Position numbers and translations under genes: made by a program
The notes under the pieces: model-generated
Told to the model about the DNA's origin: nothing
The model's input: only the letters and a program-made list of their open reading frames with translations
Databases searched by the model: none
Part shown: piece by piece, positions 1 to 8,581 of the stretch
Position numbering within the stretch: the first letter of the stretch is position 1
How the letters are laid out: the number at the start of each line of letters is the position of its first letter
DNA from: an uncultured Candidatus Saccharibacteria bacterium
Lineage (GTDB): Bacteria > Patescibacteriota > Saccharimonadia > Saccharimonadales > Saccharimonadaceae
Reading direction: 5' to 3'
DNA: 32,533 nt
Assembly (NCBI GenBank): GCA_949063825.1
Contig: CARSRA010000001.1
Coordinates: 47,013 to 79,545, forward strand

Positions 1-990
1 ATGGATGGCGAGTCGGATGCTGACACGCGCAAGGGGACGCTCGGCGCGGCAACATTTTGGCAGAAAACCAAGATTCTCTTTGGCGGCGTGCTGATGAACT
101 GGCTAGTGGCGGCGATCCTTTTGACCGTGCTGGCTTTTACGGGGATGCCACAATTCCTGAAGGGGCAGTTTTATCTCAAAAATGACGCTGTCGTGAGTGG
201 CAGCGGTGTGACGGTGGCTAAAGTAATGGAGGGCTCGCCAGCCGAGCGAGCTGGATTTAGATATGGTGATCAAATCATCTCCGTAGGTGATGTGGAGGTG
301 ATGACGCCAAACGACGTAACAGATTACAATGCGTTGCATCGTGGCGAAAGAGTCATATATCGCGTCCGGAGCAACGCACAGGAGGGTGATATGCAATGTA
401 CAGTGGCAGATTGCAAGATGGAGGATGGGACTTATTATGAACATGAGCTTGAAGCAGAGTTAAATCCGGTGGATGCGGAGTATTCGCTCGGGATACAGAT
501 GAGCTTTGGTCAGACTTTTGTGCGCTCGACTTGGTCGGCACCGATCGTGGGTGTAGGGACTACCTTACAATTGACCAGTGAGACTTTCAAGAGCTTAGGG
601 CAATTAGTTTGGAATCTTGTTTCGGGTGCAGTGTCACAGTTCAGCTTTGATAGTTCAGTCCGAGAATCGGGACAGGTGGCAATTGGCTCAGCAGGGGATT
701 CAGTGTCGGGCCCCGTCGGTATTATTGGAGTAATTTTTCCGGCCTTTGCGAGTTCGGGGTTGCGGAATCTAGCTTTTCTAACCGCGTTAATTTCGGTGTC
801 ACTCGCCTGTATGAATGTTTTGCCGATTCCAGCCTTAGATGGTGGGCGTTGGCTGATGATTGCGATTGCTCGCCTCCGTGGTAAAAAACTAAAAAAGGAA
901 ACCGAAGAAAAGATTGTTTCTACGGCATTTATGATTATTATCGGGTTAGCGATTATAATTTCAATCTTAGATATAATTAGATTATTTTAA
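1..990 (+). CDS. rseP: Site-2 (RseP/M50-type) membrane metalloprotease, 5'-truncated by the window edge
   Basis: This is the C-terminal part of a zinc intramembrane protease that cleaves membrane-anchored substrates such as anti-sigma factors. Visible are a membrane segment with the family pattern GGVLMNWLVA (about residues 28-37), a PDZ domain (about 65-145, with AERAGFRYGD and a following strand), and C-terminal membrane helices carrying NVLPIPALDGGRW near residues 271-283, which supplies the LDG zinc-ligand motif. The HExxH motif, expected near the N-terminus, is absent, so the gene almost certainly starts upstream of base 1 and the first ATG here is internal. It is followed after 2 nt by a second membrane protease, suggesting co-transcription. 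The family call is firm; the physiological substrate is unknown. Confidence 0.88.
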   Translation: MDGESDADTRKGTLGAATFWQKTKILFGGVLMNWLVAAILLTVLAFTGMPQFLKGQFYLKNDAVVSGSGVTVAKVMEGSPAERAGFRYGDQIISVGDVEVMTPNDVTDYNALHRGERVIYRVRSNAQEGDMQCTVADCKMEDGTYYEHELEAELNPVDAEYSLGIQMSFGQTFVRSTWSAPIVGVGTTLQLTSETFKSLGQLVWNLVSGAVSQFSFDSSVRESGQVAIGSAGDSVSGPVGIIGVIFPAFASSGLRNLAFLTALISVSLACMNVLPIPALDGGRWLMIAIARLRGKKLKKETEEKIVSTAFMIIIGLAIIISILDIIRLF

Positions 991-992
991 AT

Positions 993-1799
993 ATGAAAAA
1001 GAATCAACGCGCACTCAAACGTAATCTTTATTATCTCATTATCGTTTTTGGTTGGGGGTTATTGTCGTTAGTTGCCAGCCAGTTCATTACGGCGATATTG
1101 ATGTATGCCGGTCTTGGTGAAAAATTCAGTGAGCCGTTTTGGGTGATGATTTACTATGCCTTAAATTATCTCTTGACGTTAGCGCTAATACTTTTTGTTT
1201 TGCCGCGTCTAGTAAATTTGTACCAGCAGCGTATTACTAAATCGAAAGAGGTCAAATCAAAAGGCAAAACCACGGAATCAAATGTAGAAACTGAGAATGA
1301 ATTTTCGCCACATCTGGAGGAGCTGGGTCTAATGCGCGGACCGAGTTTTATTGATATTGGACTAGCCCCGATCGGATATATATTGTATATATTGGCCACA
1401 AATCTGATTACGGGCTTTATGAGTAATTTTAGCTGGTTCGATAGTGAACAGCCTCAAGATGTCGGATTTGGCGGTTTTATTGCTGGTAATAATCGGATTT
1501 GGGCAGTGATCGCAATTGTTTTTATTGCGCCAATAGCCGAAGAGGTTATCATGCGCGGTTGGCTTTATGGGAAGGTGCGCCGTAAGCTCCCAGCCTATGC
1601 GTCGATTTTGCTGGTTTCGATTCTGTTTGGCGTCATGCATGGACAATGGAATGCCGGAGTGGCGACTTTTGTCCTTAGCCTCTTGCTTTGTTCTATGCGC
1701 GAGGTTACGGGTTCGATCTGGAGCGGGGCCTTGTTACATATCTTGAGTAATGGTATCGCATTCTATATCCTCTATATCGCGAATACTGGCATCATGTAG
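993..1799 (+). CDS. CPBP-family (Abi/CaaX-like) intramembrane protease
   Basis: A 268-residue multi-pass membrane protein. The C-terminal half holds the CPBP signature: EEVIMRGWLYG (the EExxxR motif), then FGVMHG with the second conserved histidine motif, then HILSN. Members are glutamic intramembrane proteases or related proteins; roles range from peptide maturation to bacteriocin immunity, and the substrate here cannot be told. The N-terminal half has two membrane segments and a charged Lys/Glu-rich loop at about residues 80-110. ATG lies 2 nt after the stop of the RseP-type gene, so the two are probably one operon. The promoter of proS overlaps its last codons. Confidence 0.85.
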   Translation: MKKNQRALKRNLYYLIIVFGWGLLSLVASQFITAILMYAGLGEKFSEPFWVMIYYALNYLLTLALILFVLPRLVNLYQQRITKSKEVKSKGKTTESNVETENEFSPHLEELGLMRGPSFIDIGLAPIGYILYILATNLITGFMSNFSWFDSEQPQDVGFGGFIAGNNRIWAVIAIVFIAPIAEEVIMRGWLYGKVRRKLPAYASILLVSILFGVMHGQWNAGVATFVLSLLLCSMREVTGSIWSGALLHILSNGIAFYILYIANTGIM

Positions 1800-1805
1800 T
1801 ATAAT
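1800..1805 (+). promoter_or_regulatory. -10 box (TATAAT) of proS, leaderless type
   Basis: TATAAT is followed by exactly 6 nt and then the proS ATG, with no Shine-Dalgarno site. Transcription would start at or beside the A of ATG. No convincing -35 box is visible 17 nt upstream. It overlaps the stop codon region of the preceding gene. Confidence 0.7.
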
Positions 1806-1811
1806 ATACTC

Positions 1812-3035
1812 ATGAAATTTAGCGAATTATTTGTAAAAACCTCTCGTGAGGCGCCAAAAAGTGAAACTGCACGTGGCGCACGTTTTTTGGTGCAAGCTGG
1901 CTTCGTACATAAAGAGTTAGCCGGTGTATATGACTATTTACCGTTCGGGCTTTCCGTACTTGAAAAGATTAAAAATATTATCCGTGAAGAGCTAGATAAA
2001 ATTGGCTGCCAGGAGGTATTGCTCTCGACTCTGCAAAATCCCGAGCTTTGGCAGAAAACTGATCGTTGGGATATTGAGAAAATGGACATTTGGTTCAAAA
2101 CGGAATTGTCTAGTGGTGGTGAACTCGGCCTTGCTCCAACTCACGAAGAGCCACTAACTGAGCTAATGAAATCCTATATTAAGAGTTATAAGGATTTGCC
2201 AGTAGCAGCTTATCAGATCCAAACTAAGTTTAGGAATGAATTACGCGCAAAATCTGGGATTATGCGCGGGCGTGAGTTTATCATGAAAGATCTCTATAGC
2301 TTTTCGAGCACTGAGACCGAGCATGAGGAGTTTTATCATAAGACCGAGCAGGCATACGCGAAGATTTATGAACGATTAGGGATTGGCGATTGCACTTATC
2401 AGACTTTTGCGAGTGGCGGTGTGTTTGCAAAATATAGTCATGAATTCCAAACTGTAGTTGAAGTCGGCGAAGATACGATTTGGCATAATGCCGATTGGAG
2501 CGTAGTATTAAATGAGGAAGTTTTGCAGGACGAGATCCTAGAGAATCTTGGCGTGAAGCGCGAAGAGCTTGAAAGCACCAAAGCGGCCGAAGTCGGCAAT
2601 ATTTTCACTCTGAAGGATAAATATTCGGCACCGCTAGGGCTCGAGTTTACTGAACGAGATGGTACGAAACATCCGGTACTAATGGGTTGCTACGGGATTG
2701 GTGTTTCGCGACTCATGGGGGTGATTGCTGAGAAATTCGCCGATACAAAAGGTTTGATTTGGCCAGAAGCGATCGCTCCATTTCGCTATTATCTAGTCGG
2801 TATTGGCACTGAAGGCGTACAAAAAGCGGCGGAATTATACCGAGGTAATGAAAATGAAATTTTATTTGACGATCGTGATTTACGACCAGGTGAAAAATTT
2901 GCTGATGCTGAATTAATCGGAATTCCGTATCGTATCGTAGTGAGCGGAAAAACGCTAGAAAATAATGAAGCCGAAGTAACGGAACGCAAAACTGGCGAGA
3001 CTAAAATGGTCAAATTAAGCGATTTGACATTCTAA
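1812..3035 (+). CDS. proS: Prolyl-tRNA synthetase, short form without editing insert
   Basis: A 407-residue class II aminoacyl-tRNA synthetase that charges tRNA-Pro. It has GLAPTHEEPLTELM and RGREFIMKDLYSF (motif 2 region) and GCYGIGVSRLMGVIAE (motif 3), followed by an anticodon-binding domain from about residue 315. Typical bacterial ProRS is about 570 residues because of an inserted trans-editing (INS) domain between motifs 2 and 3; here only a short spacer is present, so cis-editing of mischarged Ala-tRNA-Pro is expected to be missing. ATG is fixed by the TATAAT box 6 nt upstream. It is followed by greA after 20 nt. Confidence 0.95.
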   Translation: MKFSELFVKTSREAPKSETARGARFLVQAGFVHKELAGVYDYLPFGLSVLEKIKNIIREELDKIGCQEVLLSTLQNPELWQKTDRWDIEKMDIWFKTELSSGGELGLAPTHEEPLTELMKSYIKSYKDLPVAAYQIQTKFRNELRAKSGIMRGREFIMKDLYSFSSTETEHEEFYHKTEQAYAKIYERLGIGDCTYQTFASGGVFAKYSHEFQTVVEVGEDTIWHNADWSVVLNEEVLQDEILENLGVKREELESTKAAEVGNIFTLKDKYSAPLGLEFTERDGTKHPVLMGCYGIGVSRLMGVIAEKFADTKGLIWPEAIAPFRYYLVGIGTEGVQKAAELYRGNENEILFDDRDLRPGEKFADAELIGIPYRIVVSGKTLENNEAEVTERKTGETKMVKLSDLTF

Positions 3036-3041
3036 TTTATC

Positions 3042-3047
3042 TATAAT
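3042..3047 (+). promoter_or_regulatory. -10 box (TATAAT) upstream of greA
   Basis: TATAAT lies 8 nt before the ATG at 3056 and 14 nt before the ATG at 3062, with no ribosome-binding site. It fits the leaderless pattern seen elsewhere in the window. A TTGACA at 3024-3029 is only 12 nt away, too close for a normal -35. Confidence 0.6.
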
Positions 3048-3055
3048 AAACTCTA

Positions 3056-3502
3056 ATGGACATGAAAAAAACAGTAAACCTCACGGCTGAAGGTAAAGCC
3101 GAATTAGAACAAGAATTAGCAGATTTGATTGCTCAGCGTCCGGCGATTGCTGAACGTTTGGCGACTGCCCGCGCGTTTGGCGATTTATCAGAAAATCAAG
3201 AATACAGCGACGCACGCGCCGAGCAAAAGACCGTTGAAAATCGAATCGCCGAAATTGAAGAAACTCTAAAAAATGCGGTAATTATCAAAGCGAAAAAAAG
3301 TGACAAGATCAATGTTGGCTCCGAAGTGACAATTGTGATGGGCGACAAAGAAATGACGTACGCGATCGTTGGTCCAGTAGAGGCTGATCCGCTAGCTGGT
3401 AAAATTTCGCATGAATCGCCGCTTGGCAAAGAACTTTTGGGGCGTAAAGCAGGCGAAGAGTTCGATTTTAACGGCAAAAAAGTTAAAATTAAGGCTATAT
3501 AA
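3056..3502 (+). CDS. greA: Transcript cleavage factor GreA
   Basis: GreA rescues backtracked RNA polymerase by stimulating cleavage of the extruded transcript in the secondary channel. The N-terminal coiled coil with the acidic tip is clear: ATARAFGDLSENQEYSDAR at about residues 40-60 carries the conserved D/E tip. A C-terminal FKBP-like domain follows (SPLGKELLGRKAGEEF). Length of 146-148 residues is normal for the family. Two ATGs are possible, 3056 (MDMKKT) and 3062 (MKKT); the TATAAT spacing favours 3056 as a leaderless start. lysS starts 6 nt after the stop, so greA and lysS are likely co-transcribed. Confidence 0.95.
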   Translation: MDMKKTVNLTAEGKAELEQELADLIAQRPAIAERLATARAFGDLSENQEYSDARAEQKTVENRIAEIEETLKNAVIIKAKKSDKINVGSEVTIVMGDKEMTYAIVGPVEADPLAGKISHESPLGKELLGRKAGEEFDFNGKKVKIKAI

Positions 3503-3508
3503 GAGATC

Positions 3509-5017
3509 ATGACATTAGACGATTATCGAGGCGAACGTTTACGCAAATTAGAAGAGATTCGAGGCTTAGGTATTGATCCGTATCCGGCAAAAAGCCATCG
3601 AACGACTCGTATCTCCGACATTGTTGACCATTTTGAAGAAAAAGATGGCCAAGAAGTTTGTATCGCTGGGCGCATTACTGCGATCCGTAGTTTCGGTAAG
3701 ATCGCTTTTGTAAAGATTCGAGATTATTACGGTGAAGTACAGGTATTTATGCAGAAGTCGGACGACGTGCTATCTGGTGAATTTGGCATTAAAGAGCTGA
3801 AACTTCTTGACACGGGCGATTTCGTTGAGGCTAAAGGTCGAGTAGGTAAATCTAGTACTGGCGAGACTTCAATTTTTGCAAATAGTGTACGATTACTTAC
3901 GAAAAGCCTGCGACCTTTGCCAGGTTATGACGGCCTCACGAATAAAGAGGAGCGTTATCGACGTCGCTATGTTGATATGAATGTAAACCCGGAAGTGCGT
4001 GAGCGTTTGGTGCGACGTAGCAAATTTTGGCAAGCTACACGCGATTTTATGAATAATCACGGATTTATCGAGGTTAATACGCCAGTACTTGAGACTACGA
4101 CTGGTGGAGCTGATGCAAACCCATTCGTCACGCATATGGATGCGCTTGATCAAGATTATTATCTCAGAATTAGCCAAGAACTACCCCTGAAACGATTGCT
4201 TGGTGGTGGCTTCGAGAAGGTTTATGATATCGGTCCGCGGTTTCGCAATGAAGGTGTTGACGATGAGCATCTGCCTGAGCATATCGCCTTTGAAAGTTAT
4301 GCCGCCTATGAAGATTACGAAGATGGCATGGATCTTTATGAGGAGATGATCAAATACGTGGCGCGCGAAACTTGGGGAACTTTGAAGTTTAAGGTTGGCG
4401 AATTTGAGATTGATCTTGATCAAAAATGGCCACGGATCAAGTATGCTGATCTTTTGAAAGAGAAATTCGATATTGATGTCTTTGATGCTAAAACTCAGTC
4501 GGAAAAAGCCGAACTTACCCCTGAAGAAGAGCAAAAAAACGCTGATTTTCGGGATAAGGCATTGACAATCTTGAAAAAGTATGGTACAATGGTAGGAGAG
4601 GGTGTCTCTGACGCCAGATTGCTTGATTACCTTTGGAAAGAAATTCGTAAAACCTCGGCGGGTCCGTATTGGCTGATCGAAGAGCCGTTAAGCCTTAGCC
4701 CATTAGCCAAAGTTTCCGAAGATAATCCGTTGGTAACGCAACGCTTCCATCCAATTATTGCGGGGACCGAGATGGGTAATGGTTACTCTGAGCTGAATGA
4801 CCCATTAGATCAATTAGCCCGCTTTGAGGAGCAGCAAGCCATGCGTGATGCTGGTGACGATGAGGCTCAGATGTTAGATATGGATTTTGTAGAAATGCTA
4901 GAGTACGGGATGCCACCAGCTTGTGGTTGGGGCAATAGTGAACGCAATTTTTGGTTATTAGAGGGCGTCTCAGGGCGCGAGGCGGTGCCATTTCCCATTA
5001 TCAAGCCGCGTAGCTAA
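3509..5017 (+). CDS. lysS: Lysyl-tRNA synthetase, class II
   Basis: A 502-residue class II LysRS. The N-terminal OB-fold anticodon-binding domain is visible at about residues 50-140 (ITAIRSFGKIAFVKIRDYYG), followed by the catalytic core with RRYVDMNVNPEVRERL, the ETTTGGADANPF loop and motif 2 YDIGPRFRNEGVDDEHLPEH. The C-terminus has LEYGMPPACGWGNSERNFW, where most bacterial LysRS have GWG-IDRL. The serine-glutamate in front of the motif 3 arginine is a lineage-type variant; the arginine itself is kept. An acidic Glu/Lys-rich segment lies at about residues 325-350. Start ATG follows greA by 6 nt. Confidence 0.94.
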   Translation: MTLDDYRGERLRKLEEIRGLGIDPYPAKSHRTTRISDIVDHFEEKDGQEVCIAGRITAIRSFGKIAFVKIRDYYGEVQVFMQKSDDVLSGEFGIKELKLLDTGDFVEAKGRVGKSSTGETSIFANSVRLLTKSLRPLPGYDGLTNKEERYRRRYVDMNVNPEVRERLVRRSKFWQATRDFMNNHGFIEVNTPVLETTTGGADANPFVTHMDALDQDYYLRISQELPLKRLLGGGFEKVYDIGPRFRNEGVDDEHLPEHIAFESYAAYEDYEDGMDLYEEMIKYVARETWGTLKFKVGEFEIDLDQKWPRIKYADLLKEKFDIDVFDAKTQSEKAELTPEEEQKNADFRDKALTILKKYGTMVGEGVSDARLLDYLWKEIRKTSAGPYWLIEEPLSLSPLAKVSEDNPLVTQRFHPIIAGTEMGNGYSELNDPLDQLARFEEQQAMRDAGDDEAQMLDMDFVEMLEYGMPPACGWGNSERNFWLLEGVSGREAVPFPIIKPRS

Positions 5018-5040
5018 GCTTTGTGGATTATGTTGACGCA

Positions 5041-5049
5041 TGCTACAAT
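5041..5049 (+). promoter_or_regulatory. Extended -10 (TGCTACAAT) for the gene at 5056
   Basis: TGC followed by TACAAT matches the TGnTATAAT extended -10 form. The ATG at 5056 comes 6 nt later, so the transcript should be leaderless. This decides the start in favour of 5056 over an in-frame ATG at 5023. Confidence 0.62.
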
Positions 5050-5055
5050 AGCTAT

Positions 5056-5679
5056 ATGAAGAAAACCCTGTTGATCATTGGCGCGGCTCTCGTTGTTCTT
5101 GTTTTGGCGGTTAATTTGCTCGGAGGTAAAATCAGCGAGTTACTAGCGCAGGCTTTTGGTGCGGATTATACGGGCACCGCGCTGGATATTTATCATGGAA
5201 ACTACATTGATTACGAAATCCATGCTACTGGCTATCAAAAGTTAGAGCAGACATATCGGGAATCCGATCTATGGTATCCAAATAGCGATATCTATAATGG
5301 TGCGCATATCATTACAAACGAAGCCGAATTAGCAAAGCTGCAAAAACAAATCAAGAATCAGGAAATCGCACCAGTTGATTTTGATAAATATGTCCTCTAT
5401 GTCGATACGCTTCGTACCGCTCCATCATCAAAAAATACCAATCGGCAACTCCGAGTGGATGAGATTGCCAGTTTTTCAGCTAACGACAAAGAAGTAATCG
5501 TTAATCGCAAACCTACCAATAAAATCATCAAGCCAGCGGATCGGAAATCGCATGTCGGATATTATCAGATTTTAAAAATAAAAAAGAATAAATTTCCATT
5601 TGAAAAGCGCACTTTTCAGTCCTACAATCGCGACATAAAGATTGACGAAAGTCTCGATGAAACTCTTTATACCGAGTGA
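5056..5679 (+). CDS. Membrane-anchored hypothetical protein
   Basis: I do not recognise this 207-residue protein. It begins with a positively charged MKK and one hydrophobic helix (LLIIGAALVVLVLAVNLLGG, about residues 4-23), typical of a signal anchor or uncleaved signal peptide, followed by a soluble, Tyr- and Lys-rich domain presumably outside the membrane. There is no lipobox cysteine after the hydrophobic stretch. An in-frame ATG at 5023 would put 11 hydrophilic residues before MKK and lies upstream of the -10 box, so 5056 is preferred. The downstream ldh has its own promoter, so the gene is probably monocistronic. Confidence 0.6.
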   Translation: MKKTLLIIGAALVVLVLAVNLLGGKISELLAQAFGADYTGTALDIYHGNYIDYEIHATGYQKLEQTYRESDLWYPNSDIYNGAHIITNEAELAKLQKQIKNQEIAPVDFDKYVLYVDTLRTAPSSKNTNRQLRVDEIASFSANDKEVIVNRKPTNKIIKPADRKSHVGYYQILKIKKNKFPFEKRTFQSYNRDIKIDESLDETLYTE

Positions 5680-5688
5680 TAATTTTTA

Positions 5689-5697
5689 TGCTATAAT
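5689..5697 (+). promoter_or_regulatory. Extended -10 (TGCTATAAT) of ldh
   Basis: TGCTATAAT ends 7 nt before the ATG at 5705 and there is no ribosome-binding site, so leaderless transcription is inferred. It rules out an upstream start at 5642, which would overlap the preceding gene and lie before the promoter. Confidence 0.72.
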
Positions 5698-5704
5698 CAA
5701 ACCG

Positions 5705-6613
5705 ATGAGTGGAAAAATAATGATCGTGGGGACCGGGAATGTGGGTTCGAGTATTGCGTATGCTCTACTGAACCAGCGTACTGCGGTTAAGGAATTAATT
5801 TTAACTGATATTGATCGCGAAGACGCCAAGGGCGAAGTTATGGATCTTTCGGACGCCTTAGCGGTGGCGCCTAGCTATCTGAAATTGAAAGCCGGGGACT
5901 ACAGCGACGCAAAAGACGTCGATATTTGCATTATTACCGCTGGAGCTAATCAAAAACCAGGTGAAACGCGGACTGACTTAGCCAAAAAGAATTCCAAGAT
6001 TATTAAAGAAATCGTCGAGGCCGTTATGGCGTCTGGTTTTGATGGTATCTTTTTGGTAGTGAGTAACCCGGTTGATACTCTAGCTTATTTAACCTATCAA
6101 TATTCGGGTTTACCTCCAGAGCGAATAATCGGCAGCGGAACTGTGCTCGATTCGGCTAGATTGCGCTATGATCTCGCCAAAAAACTCGGCGTACATCCAA
6201 AATCAGTGCATGCTTACCAAGTTGGTGAGCATGGCGATAGTGAATTTGCGCTTTGGTCACTCGCTACGATAGGTGGCGAAAAGATCGAGCGCCTAGTCTC
6301 AAAAACGGATCGAACTCAGATCGAGCTTGATACGCGCAACCGTGCTTACGAGATTATTCGCAAAAAAGGTGCGACTTACTATGGTATTGGATCTTGCGTG
6401 ACGCAGATCGTGAATTGTATTTTGAACGATGAAAAACGGGTACTTTCAGTTTCAAATTACGATGACAATAATGAGGTTTATAGTGGTTTTCCAGCCGTAG
6501 TCGGGCGCGATGGTGTTGAACGTCGGTTAGAATTGCCAATCGACGAAAAAGAAGCCATCAAATTACAACGTTCGGCGAATGCAATTAAGGCTACTATCCA
6601 GGAAGTTGCATGA
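5705..6613 (+). CDS. ldh: L-lactate dehydrogenase
   Basis: A 302-residue NAD-dependent 2-hydroxyacid dehydrogenase of the LDH/MDH family. The N-terminal Rossmann motif is IMIVGTGNVGSSIAYAL. The substrate loop reads GANQKPGETRTDL; glutamine at the specificity position marks lactate rather than malate dehydrogenase, which has arginine there. VSNPVDTLAYL and the catalytic histidine motif GEHGDSEFALWS are present. It reduces pyruvate to lactate and regenerates NAD+, consistent with a fermentative lifestyle. Start at 5705 gives the normal N-terminus MSGKIMIVG directly after the extended -10 box. The stop overlaps the next ATG by 4 nt (ATGA), indicating translational coupling with the DUF2207 gene. 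Confidence 0.93.
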   Translation: MSGKIMIVGTGNVGSSIAYALLNQRTAVKELILTDIDREDAKGEVMDLSDALAVAPSYLKLKAGDYSDAKDVDICIITAGANQKPGETRTDLAKKNSKIIKEIVEAVMASGFDGIFLVVSNPVDTLAYLTYQYSGLPPERIIGSGTVLDSARLRYDLAKKLGVHPKSVHAYQVGEHGDSEFALWSLATIGGEKIERLVSKTDRTQIELDTRNRAYEIIRKKGATYYGIGSCVTQIVNCILNDEKRVLSVSNYDDNNEVYSGFPAVVGRDGVERRLELPIDEKEAIKLQRSANAIKATIQEVA

Positions 6614-8562
6614 GGAAGATTCTCCAGTTCATATTTGTTGCCGTATTACTTTTTGCATTAGGGTTGTTTACTCCGGTATGGCAGGTTAACGCAAAAAGTC
6701 TGACTAGGGATTCCGATTTTTTCAGTACTTGGCGAGCTACGCCTACTAGTGACGGTAGTTATGTGCACGATTTTAAGGCGGATTTCTATCTCACTCGTGA
6801 TGAATCGGGGATTAGTCGTTTGCGCGTAGTTGAAACCATAGACGCAACTTTTCCAAGTGCCGATCGGACACATGGTTTAGTGCGGGTGATCCCATTCACG
6901 AACCAAGACGGAGCCAACTTGACCATGAAGAGTGACCGAGAGATAGAACTGAATGCGATGCGCAATGGCTTGCCGGAATCAGTTGCAAAGGTAGAGAGCG
7001 GCGATGGATTTTTCAAAGTCTATCTTGGGGATGCTGATACCTATTTACATGGTACTCAAACCTATACTCTTGAATATGAATTTGAGGATGTTATTACCGA
7101 GCAGACTGGAGAATTGGTTCAGGGTATTTCAGGGTGGCAGGAATTATATTGGGATGTAAATGGAAATGACTGGGGGAATAGCTTTGATAGTGTGACAGCG
7201 ATTGTTCATATAGACCAAAATATAGCGCGCGAATATCTAGATCTAAATGCTTGCTACGTAGGCATATATGGTGGATCCGACAGCGCACGTTGTGATGTCG
7301 CACAAAATGAACAAGGTACGACAATTACATTTAGCGCTGAAGAAATTGATAGTTATGAAAATTTAACATTCGTCTTAGCATTTAAGCCGGGAACTTTTAC
7401 GATTCCGGAAAATCCTAAAGATTATAAGCTAGTATTATTGATTGGCGCGATCACAATCAGTGGCAGTATGATCCTTGTGATGATTGCCAAAAGATATCAT
7501 AAGACGAAGGATAAGCGTGAATTTTATAAAAACCAGTTCGTGAAGCCCGAATATACCCCACTTGCTGATGTGACGGTTGCAGAGATGTACGCGAATAGCA
7601 TAAAATCTTGTCGTGGAAATACCTATATAGCAACATTGATGGAGGTTGCGGTGGCACGAAAGATTATTATTCACAAAACAACCAAAGATGGCGTCTTCAA
7701 AAGCAAAAATATATGGACGATCGAGATCGTAAGCGATGATTTTTTGCCCGAGCAACGAGACGTTTTAAAAATCCTGAATAATGCTAAGGATTTTAAAAAA
7801 GGTGACAAATTTGAATTGAAGAGATACGGTTATGATGCTATGGCCAATCTACTACTAGAAAATTATAATAATGAAGTCAAAAAACGGCTAGTTGACTTAG
7901 GGTTGTTTGAGGATAAAGCTAAAGTTAATGCGGTTAAAACTGGCGGAGTTGCCATTATCATTATGGTCTGGGAATTCATAGCCATATTGCTGCTTAGTAT
8001 TATCGGTGATGGTGAGCCATATCGGCAACTTGTCGGTGCAGATTTCATATTCATAGTCGCAGCGACGCTGGTTTTGGTCCCGATCATTTCAATAGCCATG
8101 ATGATAAAGATTGAAACTTATCAAAAGCGTACTGAAAAGGGTCTAACCGCGGCCAGATACCTTGAAGGATTGAAGCTTTATGTAAAAATGGCCGAAAGTG
8201 AACGGATAAAGTTCTTGCAGAGCGTTGACGGGGCGGATGTTTCACACCAAGGCATAGTCAAGCTTTACGAAAAGCTTTTGCCGTACGCAATTATCTTTGG
8301 GCTGGAGAAGAGCTGGATCAAGGAGATGGGCAAATATTATGAATTTGATGATGTCACAACCCCGGCTTGGTATATTGGTATGGGCGCATTTGTAGCCAGC
8401 GATTTCTCGGACGCTATTTCTGAAATGAATAGTTTTGCTGGCAGTAGCATCTCGCACTCAACTGCTAGCGATTCAAGTTCTAGTGGCTCAGGATTTTCAA
8501 GCGGTGGGAGTGGCGGTTTCTCCGGCGGAGGCGGAGGTGGCGGGGGTGGCGGTACTTGGTAG
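6610..8562 (+). CDS. DUF2207 predicted membrane protein with Gly-rich tail
   Basis: A 650-residue protein of the DUF2207 type. It has an N-terminal signal sequence (about residues 3-28), a large extracytoplasmic beta-rich domain (about 35-270), a membrane helix (LVLLIGAITISGSMILVMI, about 275-295), a cytoplasmic region, two closely spaced membrane helices (about 445-500), and a C-terminal region ending in a Ser/Gly tail with ten consecutive glycines before TW. That glycine tail is characteristic of the family, whose function is unknown; a surface or envelope role is an inference. The ATG overlaps the ldh stop by 4 nt. The serS promoter lies directly after its stop. Confidence 0.85.
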   Translation: MRKILQFIFVAVLLFALGLFTPVWQVNAKSLTRDSDFFSTWRATPTSDGSYVHDFKADFYLTRDESGISRLRVVETIDATFPSADRTHGLVRVIPFTNQDGANLTMKSDREIELNAMRNGLPESVAKVESGDGFFKVYLGDADTYLHGTQTYTLEYEFEDVITEQTGELVQGISGWQELYWDVNGNDWGNSFDSVTAIVHIDQNIAREYLDLNACYVGIYGGSDSARCDVAQNEQGTTITFSAEEIDSYENLTFVLAFKPGTFTIPENPKDYKLVLLIGAITISGSMILVMIAKRYHKTKDKREFYKNQFVKPEYTPLADVTVAEMYANSIKSCRGNTYIATLMEVAVARKIIIHKTTKDGVFKSKNIWTIEIVSDDFLPEQRDVLKILNNAKDFKKGDKFELKRYGYDAMANLLLENYNNEVKKRLVDLGLFEDKAKVNAVKTGGVAIIIMVWEFIAILLLSIIGDGEPYRQLVGADFIFIVAATLVLVPIISIAMMIKIETYQKRTEKGLTAARYLEGLKLYVKMAESERIKFLQSVDGADVSHQGIVKLYEKLLPYAIIFGLEKSWIKEMGKYYEFDDVTTPAWYIGMGAFVASDFSDAISEMNSFAGSSISHSTASDSSSSGSGFSSGGSGGFSGGGGGGGGGGTW

Positions 8563-8566
8563 AGCA

Positions 8567-8575
8567 TGCTATACT
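8567..8575 (+). promoter_or_regulatory. Extended -10 (TGCTATACT) of serS
   Basis: TGCTATACT lies immediately after the stop of the DUF2207 gene and ends 6 nt before the serS ATG at 8582. A leaderless start is inferred. It excludes the longer in-frame start at 8435 inside the previous gene. Confidence 0.68.
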
Positions 8576-8581
8576 AAGGCT

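Noticed and set aside
5022..5031. DnaA box (TGTGGATTA) suggesting an origin near parAB
   Set aside because: Single imperfect match, not clustered, and no dnaA or AT-rich repeat nearby.
8435..8581. N-terminal extension of SerRS by 49 residues
   Set aside because: This is the out-of-frame Gly-rich tail of the DUF2207 gene, and the serS promoter lies after it.
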